From an uncultured Negativicutes bacterium (GTDB taxonomy: Bacteria; Bacillota; Negativicutes; Veillonellales; Megasphaeraceae): DNA of 64,000 nt. Positions 8,317-17,286 of this stretch are shown piece after piece. A program made the position numbers and the translations under genes. How positions within the stretch are numbered: the first letter of the stretch is position 1; the number at the start of each line of letters is the position of its first letter. The stretch lies in contig CAADUJ010000001.1 of the NCBI GenBank assembly GCA_900752195.1, positions 25,426 through 89,425 of the forward strand. The letters are read 5' to 3'. The notes under the pieces were generated by a model. The model had not been told where the DNA came from. It worked only from the letters and a program-made list of their open reading frames with translations, and did no database searches.

Positions 8317-9675
8317 ATGGCATTTACAGAAGACCATCTCGAGTTCTTTCATAGTGAACCTATACACGACAGGGATTTTACCATTGAAGAAGCTGTGACA
8401 GAAGCAAAACGCTGCCTACATTGTAAGGTCCCACAATGTCGTAAGGGATGTCCCATTGAAAATGAAATCCCGCAATTCATTCATGAGCTGGCTCAAGGGA
8501 ATTTTGGTACGGCTGCCACCTATCTTTATCATCGCAGTGACTTGCCGGCTCTTTGCGGCCGCGTATGTCCCCGGGAGGAACAGTGCGAAGGATCCTGCAT
8601 CCTCGGCAAGAAAGGAAAACCGATTGCCATTGGCAAGCTCGAACGGCTTGTAGCAGATATAGCCTTAGATGCGAAGCTCCTTCCTGTAAAACCGAGTAAG
8701 AAGACGAGTGGTACCGTTGCCATCATCGGTTGTGGTCCTGCTGGAATGGCAGCGGCACAAGAACTAGCTAAGCGTGACTATGAGGTAACTATTTATGAAG
8801 GGGCATCTGAACCGGGTGGTATGCTGACGTATGGAATTCCTACGTTCCGTCTTCATAAAGAACTGGTGTATCGCGAAACCGCCTTGCTTGAAAAACTGGG
8901 TGTCACCATCTTCTACAATACGAAGGTGGGGACCGATGTGGATATGGAATCGTTGTGCCGTGATTTCGATGCCGTCTTCATCGGTGTCGGTGCCATGGCG
9001 GGGTGGAATTTAGGTGTTGAAAACGATGACATTCCCGGCGTCGTCGACGCAGCCCACTATCTATACCAGATAGAACAAGTCCAACATGGTGAAGCATCCC
9101 GTGAATCCCTTCCTATTCAAAAAGGCGATCACGTTATCGTCATTGGTGCCGGCAATGTGGCTATTGATGCGGCCCGTACGTCTGTTCGCCTCGGGGCAGA
9201 TGTCAAAATCGTCTATCGTCGTGGTGAAAAGAATATGAAATGCCTTCCATCAGAATATGAAGAAGCAAAAGATGATGGTGTTGTATTCCAGTTTTATTCT
9301 GCACCGCGGGCAGTTGTCGGTACAGATCATGTAGAAGGATTGCGTTATGAAGAACAGGAAATCCTTGAAGATGCCACCATGGTGCCGACAGGACGATTCG
9401 GCGTCGTGAAAGCGAATAAAATCGTTGCCGCTATTGGGAATCGGCCTGAATTAGACGTCATTAAAAAATTAGGCATTACTTGTGATGACGATGGCTATCT
9501 TGCAACGCGTTCCGTTCCCTATGGTATGACGAGCAAAGCCGGCGTATTTGCTGCAGGTGATATTGTCCATAAACCGCAAACCGTCGTCCTGGCCATGCGC
9601 GAAGGTCGCCGTGTGGGCCAAAGTATAGATGAATATATCCGTGCAAAACGGCTCATGGATGCGACGAGAGAATAG
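8317..9675 (+). CDS. gltA: NADPH-dependent glutamate synthase small-subunit-type oxidoreductase
   Basis: 452 residues. The N-terminus has two cysteine clusters (CLHCKVPQCRKGCP and CGRVCPREEQCEGSC) for Fe-S centres. An FAD-binding GCGPAGMAAA motif lies near residue 140 and an NADPH-binding GAGNVAIDAA near residue 275. This is the GltD/NfnB/DPYD-N architecture. Annotated homologues are the single-gene 'homotetrameric' glutamate synthase type. No nfnA or large glutamate synthase subunit is adjacent, so glutamate synthase activity is not assured and another flavin electron-transfer role is possible. ATG at 8317 is preferred over an in-frame TTG at 8305 that abuts the AAAGG box. Confidence 0.8.
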   Translation: MAFTEDHLEFFHSEPIHDRDFTIEEAVTEAKRCLHCKVPQCRKGCPIENEIPQFIHELAQGNFGTAATYLYHRSDLPALCGRVCPREEQCEGSCILGKKGKPIAIGKLERLVADIALDAKLLPVKPSKKTSGTVAIIGCGPAGMAAAQELAKRDYEVTIYEGASEPGGMLTYGIPTFRLHKELVYRETALLEKLGVTIFYNTKVGTDVDMESLCRDFDAVFIGVGAMAGWNLGVENDDIPGVVDAAHYLYQIEQVQHGEASRESLPIQKGDHVIVIGAGNVAIDAARTSVRLGADVKIVYRRGEKNMKCLPSEYEEAKDDGVVFQFYSAPRAVVGTDHVEGLRYEEQEILEDATMVPTGRFGVVKANKIVAAIGNRPELDVIKKLGITCDDDGYLATRSVPYGMTSKAGVFAAGDIVHKPQTVVLAMREGRRVGQSIDEYIRAKRLMDATRE

Positions 9676-9702
9676 ATTTTTTTTAGAGAGAAGGGCTCTA
9701 TT

Positions 9703-10266
9703 GTGTCAGAGTTGAGTAACCAAATGCAGCAGTCTAATGAAGTCTTTGTTGCAGAACAACAAAAAAAAGGCAATCTTGATGAAGTCAGTAAATATCCGTC
9801 CCGAAGTCTGGCAATCTTGACGTGCATGGACACGCGGCTCGTAGATTTTCTTGAACCGGCGCTGGGCCTGAAACGGGGCGAAGCGAAAATTATCAAAGTG
9901 GCCGGTAATACGGCGGGCAGAGGCTTTGATAGCGTTATTGGAAGTCTCATGGTAGCTGTCTATGAATTAGGAGTCAAGGAAATTTTTGTCATTGGTCATG
10001 AAGATTGTGGCATGTTCCATACGACTTCGGCTGAATTAGGTAAAAAGATGTTTGAAGCAGGCATTTCCGAAGACGTGATTGATGCGTTGGAACCACAGCT
10101 CATGTCGTGGTGTGATATGATTTGCGACAGTGAATCATCCGTCATGGCGACAGTGCGCAACTTGTGCCATAATCCCTATTTGCCGAAAGGCATTATTGTC
10201 CATGGCGGCATTATCCATCCGAAAACGGGTGAAATCCGTTTCATTATGGAATGTGAAAAGAAATAA
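9703..10266 (+). CDS. Beta-class carbonic anhydrase
   Basis: 187 residues. The zinc-site motifs of beta carbonic anhydrases are present: CMDTRL (Cys, with the Asp-Arg dyad) near residue 41 and GHEDCG (His and Cys) near residue 104. It interconverts CO2 and bicarbonate, probably to feed carboxylation reactions. The start is GTG at 9703, about 10 bases after AGAAGGG. It sits 27 bases after the oxidoreductase gene and 9 bases before gmhA, so the three may be cotranscribed. Confidence 0.88.
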   Translation: MSELSNQMQQSNEVFVAEQQKKGNLDEVSKYPSRSLAILTCMDTRLVDFLEPALGLKRGEAKIIKVAGNTAGRGFDSVIGSLMVAVYELGVKEIFVIGHEDCGMFHTTSAELGKKMFEAGISEDVIDALEPQLMSWCDMICDSESSVMATVRNLCHNPYLPKGIIVHGGIIHPKTGEIRFIMECEKK

Positions 10267-10275
10267 GGTGATTCA

Positions 10276-10833
10276 ATGAATATAGTAGAACAACGCATGG
10301 CAGAGCATGCCGCTGTGCTGGAAGCAACAAAGGCCTTGCAACCGTCTATTGAAAAAGCGGGCCTTCTCATCCAAAAGGCGTTGGAAGAAGGGAATAAGAT
10401 TTTGTTTTGTGGCAACGGTGGAAGTGCCGCTGATTCGCAGCACTTAGCTGCTGAAATCGTAGGGCGCTTCCAAAAAGAACGTCCCAGTCTCCCCGCTATT
10501 GCCTTGACTGTCGATACATCTATCTTGACGGCCATTGCCAACGATTATGGCTATGATGCTGTTTTTAGGCGTCAAGTAGAAGGTTTGGGGCAACCAGGTG
10601 ATGTCCTTGTTGGTATTTCTACATCGGGAAACAGCCGTAACGTTATCGCTGCCATCGATGAGGCGCGTAAAAAAGGCCTGCATATCATTGGCCTTACCGG
10701 AGAAGGCGGCGGAAAAATGGCTTCATTATGTGATGTTTGTCTGGCTGTACCATCAAAGGTGACGGCCCGTACGCAGGAAATGCATAGTATGATTGGCCAT
10801 ATTCTTTGTGAAATTGCAGAAGAAAAAATGTAA
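10276..10833 (+). CDS. gmhA: D-sedoheptulose-7-phosphate isomerase
   Basis: 185 residues, a compact SIS-fold protein of normal GmhA length. Key segments are [40 protein letters not shown] and the C-terminal [15 protein letters not shown], which carries the catalytic Glu and His. GmhA makes D-glycero-D-manno-heptose 7-phosphate, the first step to the heptose of lipopolysaccharide core. Its presence is the clearest sign here that the organism has an outer membrane. No other heptose genes lie beside it. AAGGTG precedes the ATG. Confidence 0.9.
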   Translation: MNIVEQRMAEHAAVLEATKALQPSIEKAGLLIQKALEEGNKILFCGNGGSAADSQHLAAEIVGRFQKERPSLPAIALTVDTSILTAIANDYGYDAVFRRQVEGLGQPGDVLVGISTSGNSRNVIAAIDEARKKGLHIIGLTGEGGGKMASLCDVCLAVPSKVTARTQEMHSMIGHILCEIAEEKM

Positions 10834-10857
10834 TTTTTCTTCTATGAACACGTATAT

Positions 10858-10906
10858 AAAAAGATGCCTTGCCATGTGGAGTTGCTCATGGTAAGGCATC
10901 TTTTTT
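10858..10906 (+). terminator. Bidirectional terminator between gmhA and LysR gene
   Basis: AAAAGATGCCTTGCCATG and CATGGTAAGGCATCTTTT form a long stem with one mismatch and a 10-base loop. It is flanked by A- and T-runs between two convergent genes. Confidence 0.9.
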
Positions 10907-10913
10907 GTAGCTA

Positions 10914-11783
10914 TCAAGGTAATTGAGACGATTGCTTCATCATAAAATCAATAAAACGGCGGCTTGCCATAGGAAGAGATTTCTTATCTTTATAGGCGAT
11001 TGCAATGGTTCGTGTAATGAGTGGATTCGTCGGCCTGATGGTGAGATGGAAGCGGGTGCGCCGCAGCATGAGTCCGGCGAGAATGCTGATGCCGAGGCCG
11101 GCCTCTACCATGGCCATGATAGAATAATCGTCATGAATGGTGTAGTGGATATTGGGGGTCAATCCTTTCGCGTGGAATGCTTCCATAGGCTCATAATAGC
11201 GTCCTTCTTCTAAGAGGATGAACGGGTCCTTCGTCAATTCTTCCAAGGGGATGGCTTCATATTTCCCTAATGGATGATTTTCTGGGAGGACGGCCAGCAT
11301 GGACCCTTCTTTTATGACTTCATAGGAAAAGCCTGACATGGCATGGGGATTCATGAAACCGAAATCAATGGTTCCCGATTCAATCCACTCGGGAATCAGC
11401 GTGTAATCGCCTTGATGGATAAGAAAGTTGACGTTCGGATAGATCTTTTTAAATTGTTTGATGAGATTGGGCATCCAATGGGTGGAAATACTCGTCAAGG
11501 TCCCCATGCGGATCGTACCGCTTTCAAGACCTAAGATGTCGTTGGCTTTTTCTTTCATCTGTGTATATTCGTTAAGGGTCCTTACGATATACGGGTACAA
11601 CTCTTTCCCTTCCGCTGTCAGGGAGATTCCCGTGCGAGATCTTTTAAGCAATGTCATGGATAATTCCTGTTCCAGTGAGGCAATCATCTGGCTCATGGCA
11701 GACTGTGTGTACCCAAGAGCATCGGCAGCTTTGGAGAAGCTACCTAATTCTATTATCTTTTGTAGTCCTATATATCTCTTCAT
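10914..11783 (-). CDS. LysR-family transcriptional regulator
   Basis: 289 residues. The N-terminal winged helix-turn-helix is clear (ELGSFSKAADALGYTQSAMSQMIASLEQEL). A periplasmic-binding-protein-like effector domain from about residue 90 follows (SGTIRMGTLTSISTHWMPNLI). It is divergent from the YbaK-type gene, and a dyad (11796-11817) lies in the shared intergenic space, the normal LysR arrangement. The effector is not predictable. The second LysR gene at 14849 is a paralogue of similar length. Confidence 0.9.
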   Translation of the reverse strand: MKRYIGLQKIIELGSFSKAADALGYTQSAMSQMIASLEQELSMTLLKRSRTGISLTAEGKELYPYIVRTLNEYTQMKEKANDILGLESGTIRMGTLTSISTHWMPNLIKQFKKIYPNVNFLIHQGDYTLIPEWIESGTIDFGFMNPHAMSGFSYEVIKEGSMLAVLPENHPLGKYEAIPLEELTKDPFILLEEGRYYEPMEAFHAKGLTPNIHYTIHDDYSIMAMVEAGLGISILAGLMLRRTRFHLTIRPTNPLITRTIAIAYKDKKSLPMASRRFIDFMMKQSSQLP

Positions 11784-11795
11784 GACACTTCATTC

Positions 11796-11817
11796 TTTCT
11801 AATTTTACTATTAGAAA
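11796..11817. promoter_or_regulatory. LysR-type dyad between divergent LysR and ybaK-type genes
   Basis: TTTCTAAT (11796-11803) and ATTAGAAA (11810-11817) are perfect inverted repeats separated by 6 bases. They fit the T-N11-A type of LysR recognition site, just upstream of the LysR start codon. Confidence 0.6.
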
Positions 11818-11891
11818 TATTCGTTTTACTTACGTATAAGGCAAGTATATACTGAGATTGAAAGAAATACAATAGAAAAGAGGGGCTTGAA

Positions 11892-12362
11892 ATGTCGTAT
11901 GAAAAGGTAAAGCACTATTTTGAAGAGGCGCAGTTGGGGGAACGTCTCCACATTGAAGACACCATCAGCGATACTGTCGAACATGCAGCAGAAACTATTG
12001 GCTGCAAACCGGCACAGATTGCCAAGACCATGTCCTTTCTTACGAAGGAAGGTCCTATCCTCGTCGTATCGGCTGGGGATAGAAAGATTAACAATCGTAA
12101 ATTCAAGGATTTCTTTCACCAGAAAGCCACGATGATTCCGCGAGACCAGGTAGAACATCTTATTGGCCATGAGCCGGGAGGTGTATGTCCGTTTGCTGTA
12201 AACGAGGGGGTAGCCATCTATTTAGATGAATCGTTACAGCAATTCGACGATATTTATGCAGCAGCAGGCAACAATCATACGACTGTGCATTTGACAATGG
12301 ATGAACTTATCATTCATTCTCATATGAAAGAGTGGGCTGACCTTACAGTACCTTGTCAGTAA
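11892..12362 (+). CDS. YbaK/EbsC-family aminoacyl-tRNA deacylase
   Basis: 156 residues, the single-domain size of YbaK/ProX-type editing proteins. The conserved Lys is in AQIAKTMSF near residue 45, and the GGVCPFAV segment near residue 96 matches the family's substrate-pocket loop. These proteins hydrolyse mischarged aminoacyl-tRNA in trans. Which tRNA this one edits cannot be told from sequence. GAGGGG precedes the ATG. It is followed 43 bases later by the CoA-transferase gene and may be cotranscribed with it. Confidence 0.8.
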   Translation: MSYEKVKHYFEEAQLGERLHIEDTISDTVEHAAETIGCKPAQIAKTMSFLTKEGPILVVSAGDRKINNRKFKDFFHQKATMIPRDQVEHLIGHEPGGVCPFAVNEGVAIYLDESLQQFDDIYAAAGNNHTTVHLTMDELIIHSHMKEWADLTVPCQ

Positions 12363-12405
12363 CGTATTTCAGACCACTATACATTTGGGATAGGGAGGCG
12401 ATACG

Positions 12406-13755
12406 ATGGCATCTTGGAATGACCTGTACGAACAAAAGAAGACGACGCCTGAGGAAGCCGTCCGCCTGGTAAAGGACGGAGACTGGGTCGATTATGGCAT
12501 GACGACGTCGCAGCCTATAGTATTGGATCAAGCGTTGGCAAAGCGCAAGGACGAGCTTCACGATATTAAAATCCGTGAAACCATGTCGCTTTTTCCGCGT
12601 TACGTTGTCGAAACGGATCCGGACAGGCAGACTTTTACGGCCATGAATTGGCATATGGGTGGCTATGATCGTAAACTCTGTGCCAAAGGACTCATGAATT
12701 TTAATCCCATGTGTTTTCGGAACGAACCGTCAATTTACCGCAACATCATCGATGTCGATGTGGCCATGATTACAGTAGGCCCTATGGATGATCATGGATA
12801 TTTTAATTTTGGACTCAGCGTGGCCGTAGCAGAAGCCATTACGACGAAGGCGAAGAAGGTCATCGTCGAAGTGAATCGCAATATGCCGAAATGTCTGGGC
12901 GGATTTGGTGAATCTATTCATATTACCGATGTCGATGCCATCGTAGAGGCAGAAGACATACCGATTCCGACGATTCCCTTTGTGAAAGGGGATGAAACGG
13001 ATGCGGCCATTGCCAAACAAATTGTACAGGTCATACCGGATGGGGCGACACTTCAGCTCGGTATTGGAGGTCTTCCCAATAAGGTGGGAACCATGATTGC
13101 CGAATCAGATTTGAAAAATCTAGGTGTTCATACGGAAATGCTCGTCGATGCATTTTATTTGATGGCAAAAAATGGACGGCTGACAAATAAGAAAAAGACT
13201 GTCTATCCAGGTAAAGGCGTGTATGCCTTTGCCTTAGGAACGCAAGACTTGTATGATTGGATTGATGATAATCCGGGATTGGCAGCCTTTCCCATTGATT
13301 ATGTCAATGACCCTGCCGTTATTGGCTCTATGGACAATTTCATTTCCATTAACAGCTGTATTGAAGTTGATTTATTTGGTCAGGTATCCGCAGAATCTTC
13401 GGGAATACGCCATATCAGTGGTAGTGGTGGTCAACTCGATTTCATGGATGGTGCCTATCGCTCGCATGGCGGGAAGTCTATCGTAGCCCTCCATTCCACA
13501 CGAGTAGATAAGAAAACTGGAGCCGTTTCATCGAATATCAGACCGACCCTTCTCGAAGGGACTATCGTGACGGATCCGCGGTCGCAGACACACTGGGTCG
13601 CAACGGAATATGGCATGGTTAATCTCATGGGTAAATCAACATGGGAACGGGCTGAAGCGCTCATTTCCATCGCCCATCCTGATTTTCGGGATACCCTCAT
13701 TCGAGCTGCACAGGATATGGGGCTTTGGCGGTACCGTAGCAAGAACATTTTTTAA
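12406..13755 (+). CDS. Acetyl-CoA hydrolase/transferase-family CoA-transferase (butyryl-CoA:acetate type)
   Basis: 449 residues of the family I CoA-transferase/acetyl-CoA hydrolase group. The catalytic Glu is expected in GQVSAESSGIRH near residue 330. GIGGLPNKVG lies near residue 222, and the C-terminal WVATEYGMVNLMGKS matches 4-hydroxybutyrate and butyryl-CoA:acetate transferases. In Megasphaera-like fermenters this enzyme moves CoA from butyryl- or propionyl-CoA to acetate to finish acid formation. The acyl specificity cannot be fixed from sequence; a 4-hydroxybutyrate or succinate enzyme is possible. GGGAGG lies before the ATG. Confidence 0.82.
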   Translation: MASWNDLYEQKKTTPEEAVRLVKDGDWVDYGMTTSQPIVLDQALAKRKDELHDIKIRETMSLFPRYVVETDPDRQTFTAMNWHMGGYDRKLCAKGLMNFNPMCFRNEPSIYRNIIDVDVAMITVGPMDDHGYFNFGLSVAVAEAITTKAKKVIVEVNRNMPKCLGGFGESIHITDVDAIVEAEDIPIPTIPFVKGDETDAAIAKQIVQVIPDGATLQLGIGGLPNKVGTMIAESDLKNLGVHTEMLVDAFYLMAKNGRLTNKKKTVYPGKGVYAFALGTQDLYDWIDDNPGLAAFPIDYVNDPAVIGSMDNFISINSCIEVDLFGQVSAESSGIRHISGSGGQLDFMDGAYRSHGGKSIVALHSTRVDKKTGAVSSNIRPTLLEGTIVTDPRSQTHWVATEYGMVNLMGKSTWERAEALISIAHPDFRDTLIRAAQDMGLWRYRSKNIF

Positions 13756-13763
13756 CACAGAAC

Positions 13764-13812
13764 AAAAACACTCCCTGCTCATGTTTCGTTCATGGGCAGG
13801 GAGTGTTTTTAT
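13764..13812 (+). terminator. Bidirectional terminator between CoA-transferase and EamA gene
   Basis: AAAAACACTCCCTGCTCATG and CATGGGCAGGGAGTGTTTTT pair almost perfectly around a 7-base loop between convergent genes. Confidence 0.92.
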
Positions 13813-13835
13813 AGTATAAAGGAGTTGGGATTCCC

Positions 13836-14732
13836 TTAGTAAGTGGTTTGGTGGAATAAGGATTTTCGCAGCTGTTTTACATTGATTTCTTTGCACTGGA
13901 CGGCTGTGAGGCTGCAGAGGATGCAGGCTGAACCGAGAATTTGGAATGTACCAAACGCTTCCTCTAAGAACAAGACGCCTAGAATCGCGGCAATGACGGG
14001 ATTGACCGTCGTAAAGAGACCGGCTTTGTCAGGACTGACGTAGCGTTGTACGACGGGCTGGCAAGTAAAACCAAAAATCGTACAGACAACGGTCAGTCCT
14101 GCAATCGATTCCCAAGTTGCCGCAGATGTGGGAAAGACTGGCGTTTCTGTTAATACCATGGCAATGGCGCTATACAGTGCGAGGACACCGAATTGCGTGA
14201 TGCCCAGGGCGACGGGATCGAGGTGAGATGCAAAGCGGCTTGTCCAGATAATCCAGACGGCATAACAAATAGATGCGATGATGCCGATGAGCTCTCCCGT
14301 TGTCAGGGACAGCGTCGTCCCTTTTAAAGTGAGCAACCCTACGCCGATGACGACGCCTGCCGTACAGGTCAGAGTTTTCGTTGAAGGGATTTTCTTTTCC
14401 ATACAGCCTAAAAGCAGAAGAACCCAGATGACAGAGGAATTTTCCAAGAAGGCTACTGTCGATGATGAAACTGTTTCAAGAGCGATGAGCTCACTGCCCA
14501 TGCAGCAAAAGAGAGCTGTTCCTAAGAGAAGAGAGGCCCATAGTGTTTCTTTTGTCATTGCTAGCAGACGGGTATGAAAGAGGCAGGCTAACACGATACA
14601 TGCAATGGCAAATCGAATGGTCAATAGTTCAAAGGGGCCAATCTCTGAGAGACCAATCTTCGATAATGCATAAGACATGCTGCGCAGGATGATAACTCCA
14701 ATGAGTAGTAGTTCTGCGTGTTTTTGTACCAT
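13836..14732 (-). CDS. DMT-family (EamA) transporter
   Basis: 298 residues with about ten hydrophobic helices in two EamA repeats of the drug/metabolite transporter superfamily. The second repeat contains the typical GEL...SICYAVWIIWTSRFA and NPVIAAILGVLFLEEAF segments. Such proteins usually export amino acids or other small metabolites, but the substrate is unknown. It is divergent from the LysR gene at 14849, which is its likely regulator by position. No Shine-Dalgarno better than GAGGAGG before the ATG is needed. Confidence 0.85.
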   Translation of the reverse strand: MVQKHAELLLIGVIILRSMSYALSKIGLSEIGPFELLTIRFAIACIVLACLFHTRLLAMTKETLWASLLLGTALFCCMGSELIALETVSSSTVAFLENSSVIWVLLLLGCMEKKIPSTKTLTCTAGVVIGVGLLTLKGTTLSLTTGELIGIIASICYAVWIIWTSRFASHLDPVALGITQFGVLALYSAIAMVLTETPVFPTSAATWESIAGLTVVCTIFGFTCQPVVQRYVSPDKAGLFTTVNPVIAAILGVLFLEEAFGTFQILGSACILCSLTAVQCKEINVKQLRKSLFHQTTY

Positions 14733-14848
14733 ATCTATACCTCCTCATACAACTTCTTTTTCTCGTACTTATATGATACTATATACGTAGCATTGCAAAA
14801 ATAGATAATGTATCAATATCGCGTTGAATAAAAATCAAAGGAGGACCT

Positions 14849-15715
14849 ATGGATACAACGAAATGCCGGCTCTTGCTTCACGTCATCCGTGAAGGGAGCC
14901 TTTCGGCAGCAGCCCAACGTCTTGGTTATACGCCATCGGGGGTGATGCGGGCCATTAATTCTTTAGAAGATGAAATCGGATTCCCCTTGCTGTCCCGGAC
15001 GACGCAAGGTGTATCTCTAACGAAAGAGGGAAGAGCTATATTACCACTACTGCGTGATTTTTTACGCTGCGAAGAACGGATTCAACAGGCCAGCTCGCGT
15101 ATTAATGGCATAGAAGAAGGTGAGATCGTAGTCGGTGCATATTATAGCGTTGCTGCAAATTGGCTGCCGAAGATGATTAAGACCTTTCAGGAACACTATC
15201 CCCATATTAGCGTTCACGTCGAAGAAATGGGTAATGACGTCCTTTATAAGAATATAGAAAATCACCGCTTCGATTGTGCCATTACGACGTGGCGTAGCAG
15301 CGCTTATGATTGGATTCCCCTTTGTGACGATGATATTTTATTCTGGGTGCCGCCAGACCATCGCTTGGCCCATAAAAAAGCACTGCCCTTATCTGTTTTG
15401 AAGGAAGAAAGTTTTATTTCGCCTTTGCACGGCCAGGGAACGGATATTGAACGAATTATAAAGAAGGCCAATATTTCTCCTGTTATTAGGCACTCGGCAA
15501 TGGACAACTTCACGACATATCGCATGGTAGAAGCAGGTCTTGGACTGAGCCTCAATAACCGTCTCATGACGCAGTCCTGGCAAGGACAAGTAAAGCTTAT
15601 TCCTGTAGATCCACCTATTCATATCACACTAGGCTTTGTCGTACCTAATGTGAAAGAAGCGTCGCCAGCGCTGAAACGATTTATGGAACACGTCCGGGCT
15701 TCTGTGCCTGTATGA
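14849..15715 (+). CDS. LysR-family transcriptional regulator
   Basis: 288 residues. The N-terminal helix-turn-helix (EGSLSAAAQRLGYTPSGVMRAINSLEDEIGF) and the effector domain (EGEIVVGAYYSVAANWLPKMI) are clear. It is divergent from the EamA transporter across 116 bases, so control of that exporter is the simplest guess. The other direction leads to the accessory cluster starting at 16068, which it might also influence, but no LysR-type site was seen there. AAAGGAGG lies before the ATG. Confidence 0.9.
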   Translation: MDTTKCRLLLHVIREGSLSAAAQRLGYTPSGVMRAINSLEDEIGFPLLSRTTQGVSLTKEGRAILPLLRDFLRCEERIQQASSRINGIEEGEIVVGAYYSVAANWLPKMIKTFQEHYPHISVHVEEMGNDVLYKNIENHRFDCAITTWRSSAYDWIPLCDDDILFWVPPDHRLAHKKALPLSVLKEESFISPLHGQGTDIERIIKKANISPVIRHSAMDNFTTYRMVEAGLGLSLNNRLMTQSWQGQVKLIPVDPPIHITLGFVVPNVKEASPALKRFMEHVRASVPV

Positions 15716-15770
15716 AGTATACAGTTTAAATAGTGACAACGTGTAGACGGATATGGGTATCATCAGAACA

Positions 15771-15827
15771 CCACCCCTGCTAATCAGAGGGCATTCCATC
15801 TGATTGGCAGGGGTGGTTTGTCTTTTT
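15771..15827 (+). terminator. Terminator after the second LysR gene
   Basis: An 18-base stem (15771-15788 with 15799-15816, one G-T wobble), rich in GC at its base, has a 10-base loop and a T-rich tail. It separates the LysR gene from the promoter at 15941. Confidence 0.88.
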
Positions 15828-15940
15828 CGCCCAATTATATGTCACTATACAGGAGCTATCACCGACATACCACTTTATAACAACTGTAACATAGTAAATA
15901 ATACAGCATAAATAATAGTTTTATTTTTTTAAGAAAACCA

Positions 15941-15971
15941 TTGACAGGTAGTTACTACCGAATAATAGAAT
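15941..15971 (+). promoter_or_regulatory. Promoter with GGTAG-N3-CTACC dyad, upstream of the accessory cluster
   Basis: A perfect TTGACA (15941-15946) is followed directly by the 13-base dyad GGTAGTTACTACC (15947-15959). A TAGAAT hexamer (15966-15971) lies at 19-base spacing; other -10 readings at 16 bases exist. Nearly the same arrangement recurs at 22560-22590. A dyad inside the spacer suggests a repressor, or a MerR-type activator if the 19-base spacing is real. The remaining ~100 bases to the next gene hold no other clear signal. Confidence 0.7.
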
Positions 15972-16067
15972 GATGTTGTCGAAGAGACATATCGTTTTTT
16001 TTAAATATGTATCTGGATAAAACGGTATGTGTTTCAGTAGTGGTAAAACGTAAAGGAGATCATTCTA

Positions 16068-16715
16068 ATGAAAGTACTGCTTGTAAATGGTTCACCTCAT
16101 AAAAATGGCTGTACCCATACGGCTCTTAATATCGTCGCCGATGTCCTCCATGAAGAAGGCATTGAAACGGAAGAATTTTGGATCGGCATAAAGCCCGTTG
16201 GTGGCTGTATTGGCTGTCATCAGTGCGATAAGCGCCATGATTGCATTTTTGATGATGTTGTAAATGTGTTCCGTAAAAAGGCGCAAGAAGCAGATGGTTT
16301 CCTCTTTGGTTCACCCGTTCATTATGCGGCGCTTGGTGGAAATATGAAAAATTTTATGGACCGCGTTTTTTATTCGGAGGCGCGTGGCAACGGCAACAAA
16401 GGATTCTATCTCAAACCGACAGCGGCTGTCATCAGTGCCCGCCGGGCGGAAACTACAGCGGCCTTTGATGAAATGAACAAGTATTTCGCCATCCAGGAAA
16501 TGCCCATCGTCTCCAGCCGCTATTGGAACCAGGTTCACGGCACGACGGCAGAAGAAGTTCTCAAGGATAAGGAAGGGGTCTGGACTATGCGCGTATTAGG
16601 TCGCAATATGGCCTATATTCTGAGAGCACTGGACCTTGCGAAAAAAGATGCTCTTCCGCTGCCGAAAAAAGAGCCGGCAGCCTTCATGAATTTCATCCAC
16701 GGAGGAGAAGAATGA
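16068..16715 (+). CDS. Flavodoxin-fold NAD(P)H-dependent FMN reductase-like protein
   Basis: 215 residues. The N-terminus (VLLVNGSPHKNGCTHTAL) is the FMN-phosphate loop of the flavodoxin-like NADPH-dependent reductase family. GCIGCHQCDKRHDC near residue 45 is the cysteine motif of the iron-sulfur flavoprotein subgroup, and FGSPVHYAALGGNMKNFMDR is the second FMN contact. It could reduce quinones, nitro compounds or other electrophiles, or transfer electrons; the true substrate is unknown. It is the first gene of the cluster, 97 bases after the dyad promoter, and its stop overlaps the cupin start (ATGA). Confidence 0.85.
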   Translation: MKVLLVNGSPHKNGCTHTALNIVADVLHEEGIETEEFWIGIKPVGGCIGCHQCDKRHDCIFDDVVNVFRKKAQEADGFLFGSPVHYAALGGNMKNFMDRVFYSEARGNGNKGFYLKPTAAVISARRAETTAAFDEMNKYFAIQEMPIVSSRYWNQVHGTTAEEVLKDKEGVWTMRVLGRNMAYILRALDLAKKDALPLPKKEPAAFMNFIHGGEE

Positions 16716-17224
16716 TCATGAAAAATAGCATATCCCCAAAAGTGGTTTTTCTGTCTTTCTGTGTGGCCCTTCTCGTCAACATGAACACCGCTTTTGCCGT
16801 ACCGGCAGACGTCGTAGACGTTGAAAAAGCGCTCCAGTCCGAAAAGACTGCAGCCTTTTCCGTCGGCACCTATAATGTACTCAATGTGACCCACTTTACG
16901 GGCGACAGCTACGTGGCGCCGTTATCGACTACAGGTCCTTTGGCAGCGGCTGTGACATTTTATGATGGTGCCCGCACGCACTGGCATATCCATCATAGGT
17001 CCTGTCAGATTCTTCTGGCGACTGCTGGAGCGGGATATTATCAAATCTGGGGTGAAAAGCCCCATAAACTTCTCCCTGGACAACGTGTGACCATCCCTGA
17101 AGGCGTCAAGCATTGGCACGGCGCTGCACCACATCACACGTTTCAGCATATTGCCGTCATGGAGCGCCATGACGGAGTCTCTACGGAATGGTTTGAACCG
17201 GTGGAAGAGCAAGATATCAAATAA
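16712..17224 (+). CDS. Exported cupin-domain protein
   Basis: 170 residues beginning with a signal peptide (hydrophobic stretch about residues 11-27, probable cleavage after AFA). The single cupin barrel holds HWHIH, a Gln where many cupins have Glu (SCQILL), and HWHGAAPHH, which would form a metal site. The WH.H...Q...GxG.YQ.WG and PEGVKHWHGA pattern resembles the cupin group that includes (R)-mandelonitrile lyase and proteins found beside carboxymuconolactone decarboxylases. Function is unknown. The ATG overlaps the stop of the reductase gene, with GGAGGAGAAG upstream, so the two are translationally coupled. Confidence 0.8.
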   Translation: MIMKNSISPKVVFLSFCVALLVNMNTAFAVPADVVDVEKALQSEKTAAFSVGTYNVLNVTHFTGDSYVAPLSTTGPLAAAVTFYDGARTHWHIHHRSCQILLATAGAGYYQIWGEKPHKLLPGQRVTIPEGVKHWHGAAPHHTFQHIAVMERHDGVSTEWFEPVEEQDIK

Positions 17225-17286
17225 TCCAGCATTACGATGGGACCAGTTTTGTCCTTGGTGTGTCGTATAACAGAAAGGAACGGAAC

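Noticed and set aside
8317..9675. Reading the GltD-like gene as NfnB of a bifurcating NfnAB pair
   Set aside because: No nfnA gene is adjacent on either side, so the specific bifurcating assignment is unsupported.
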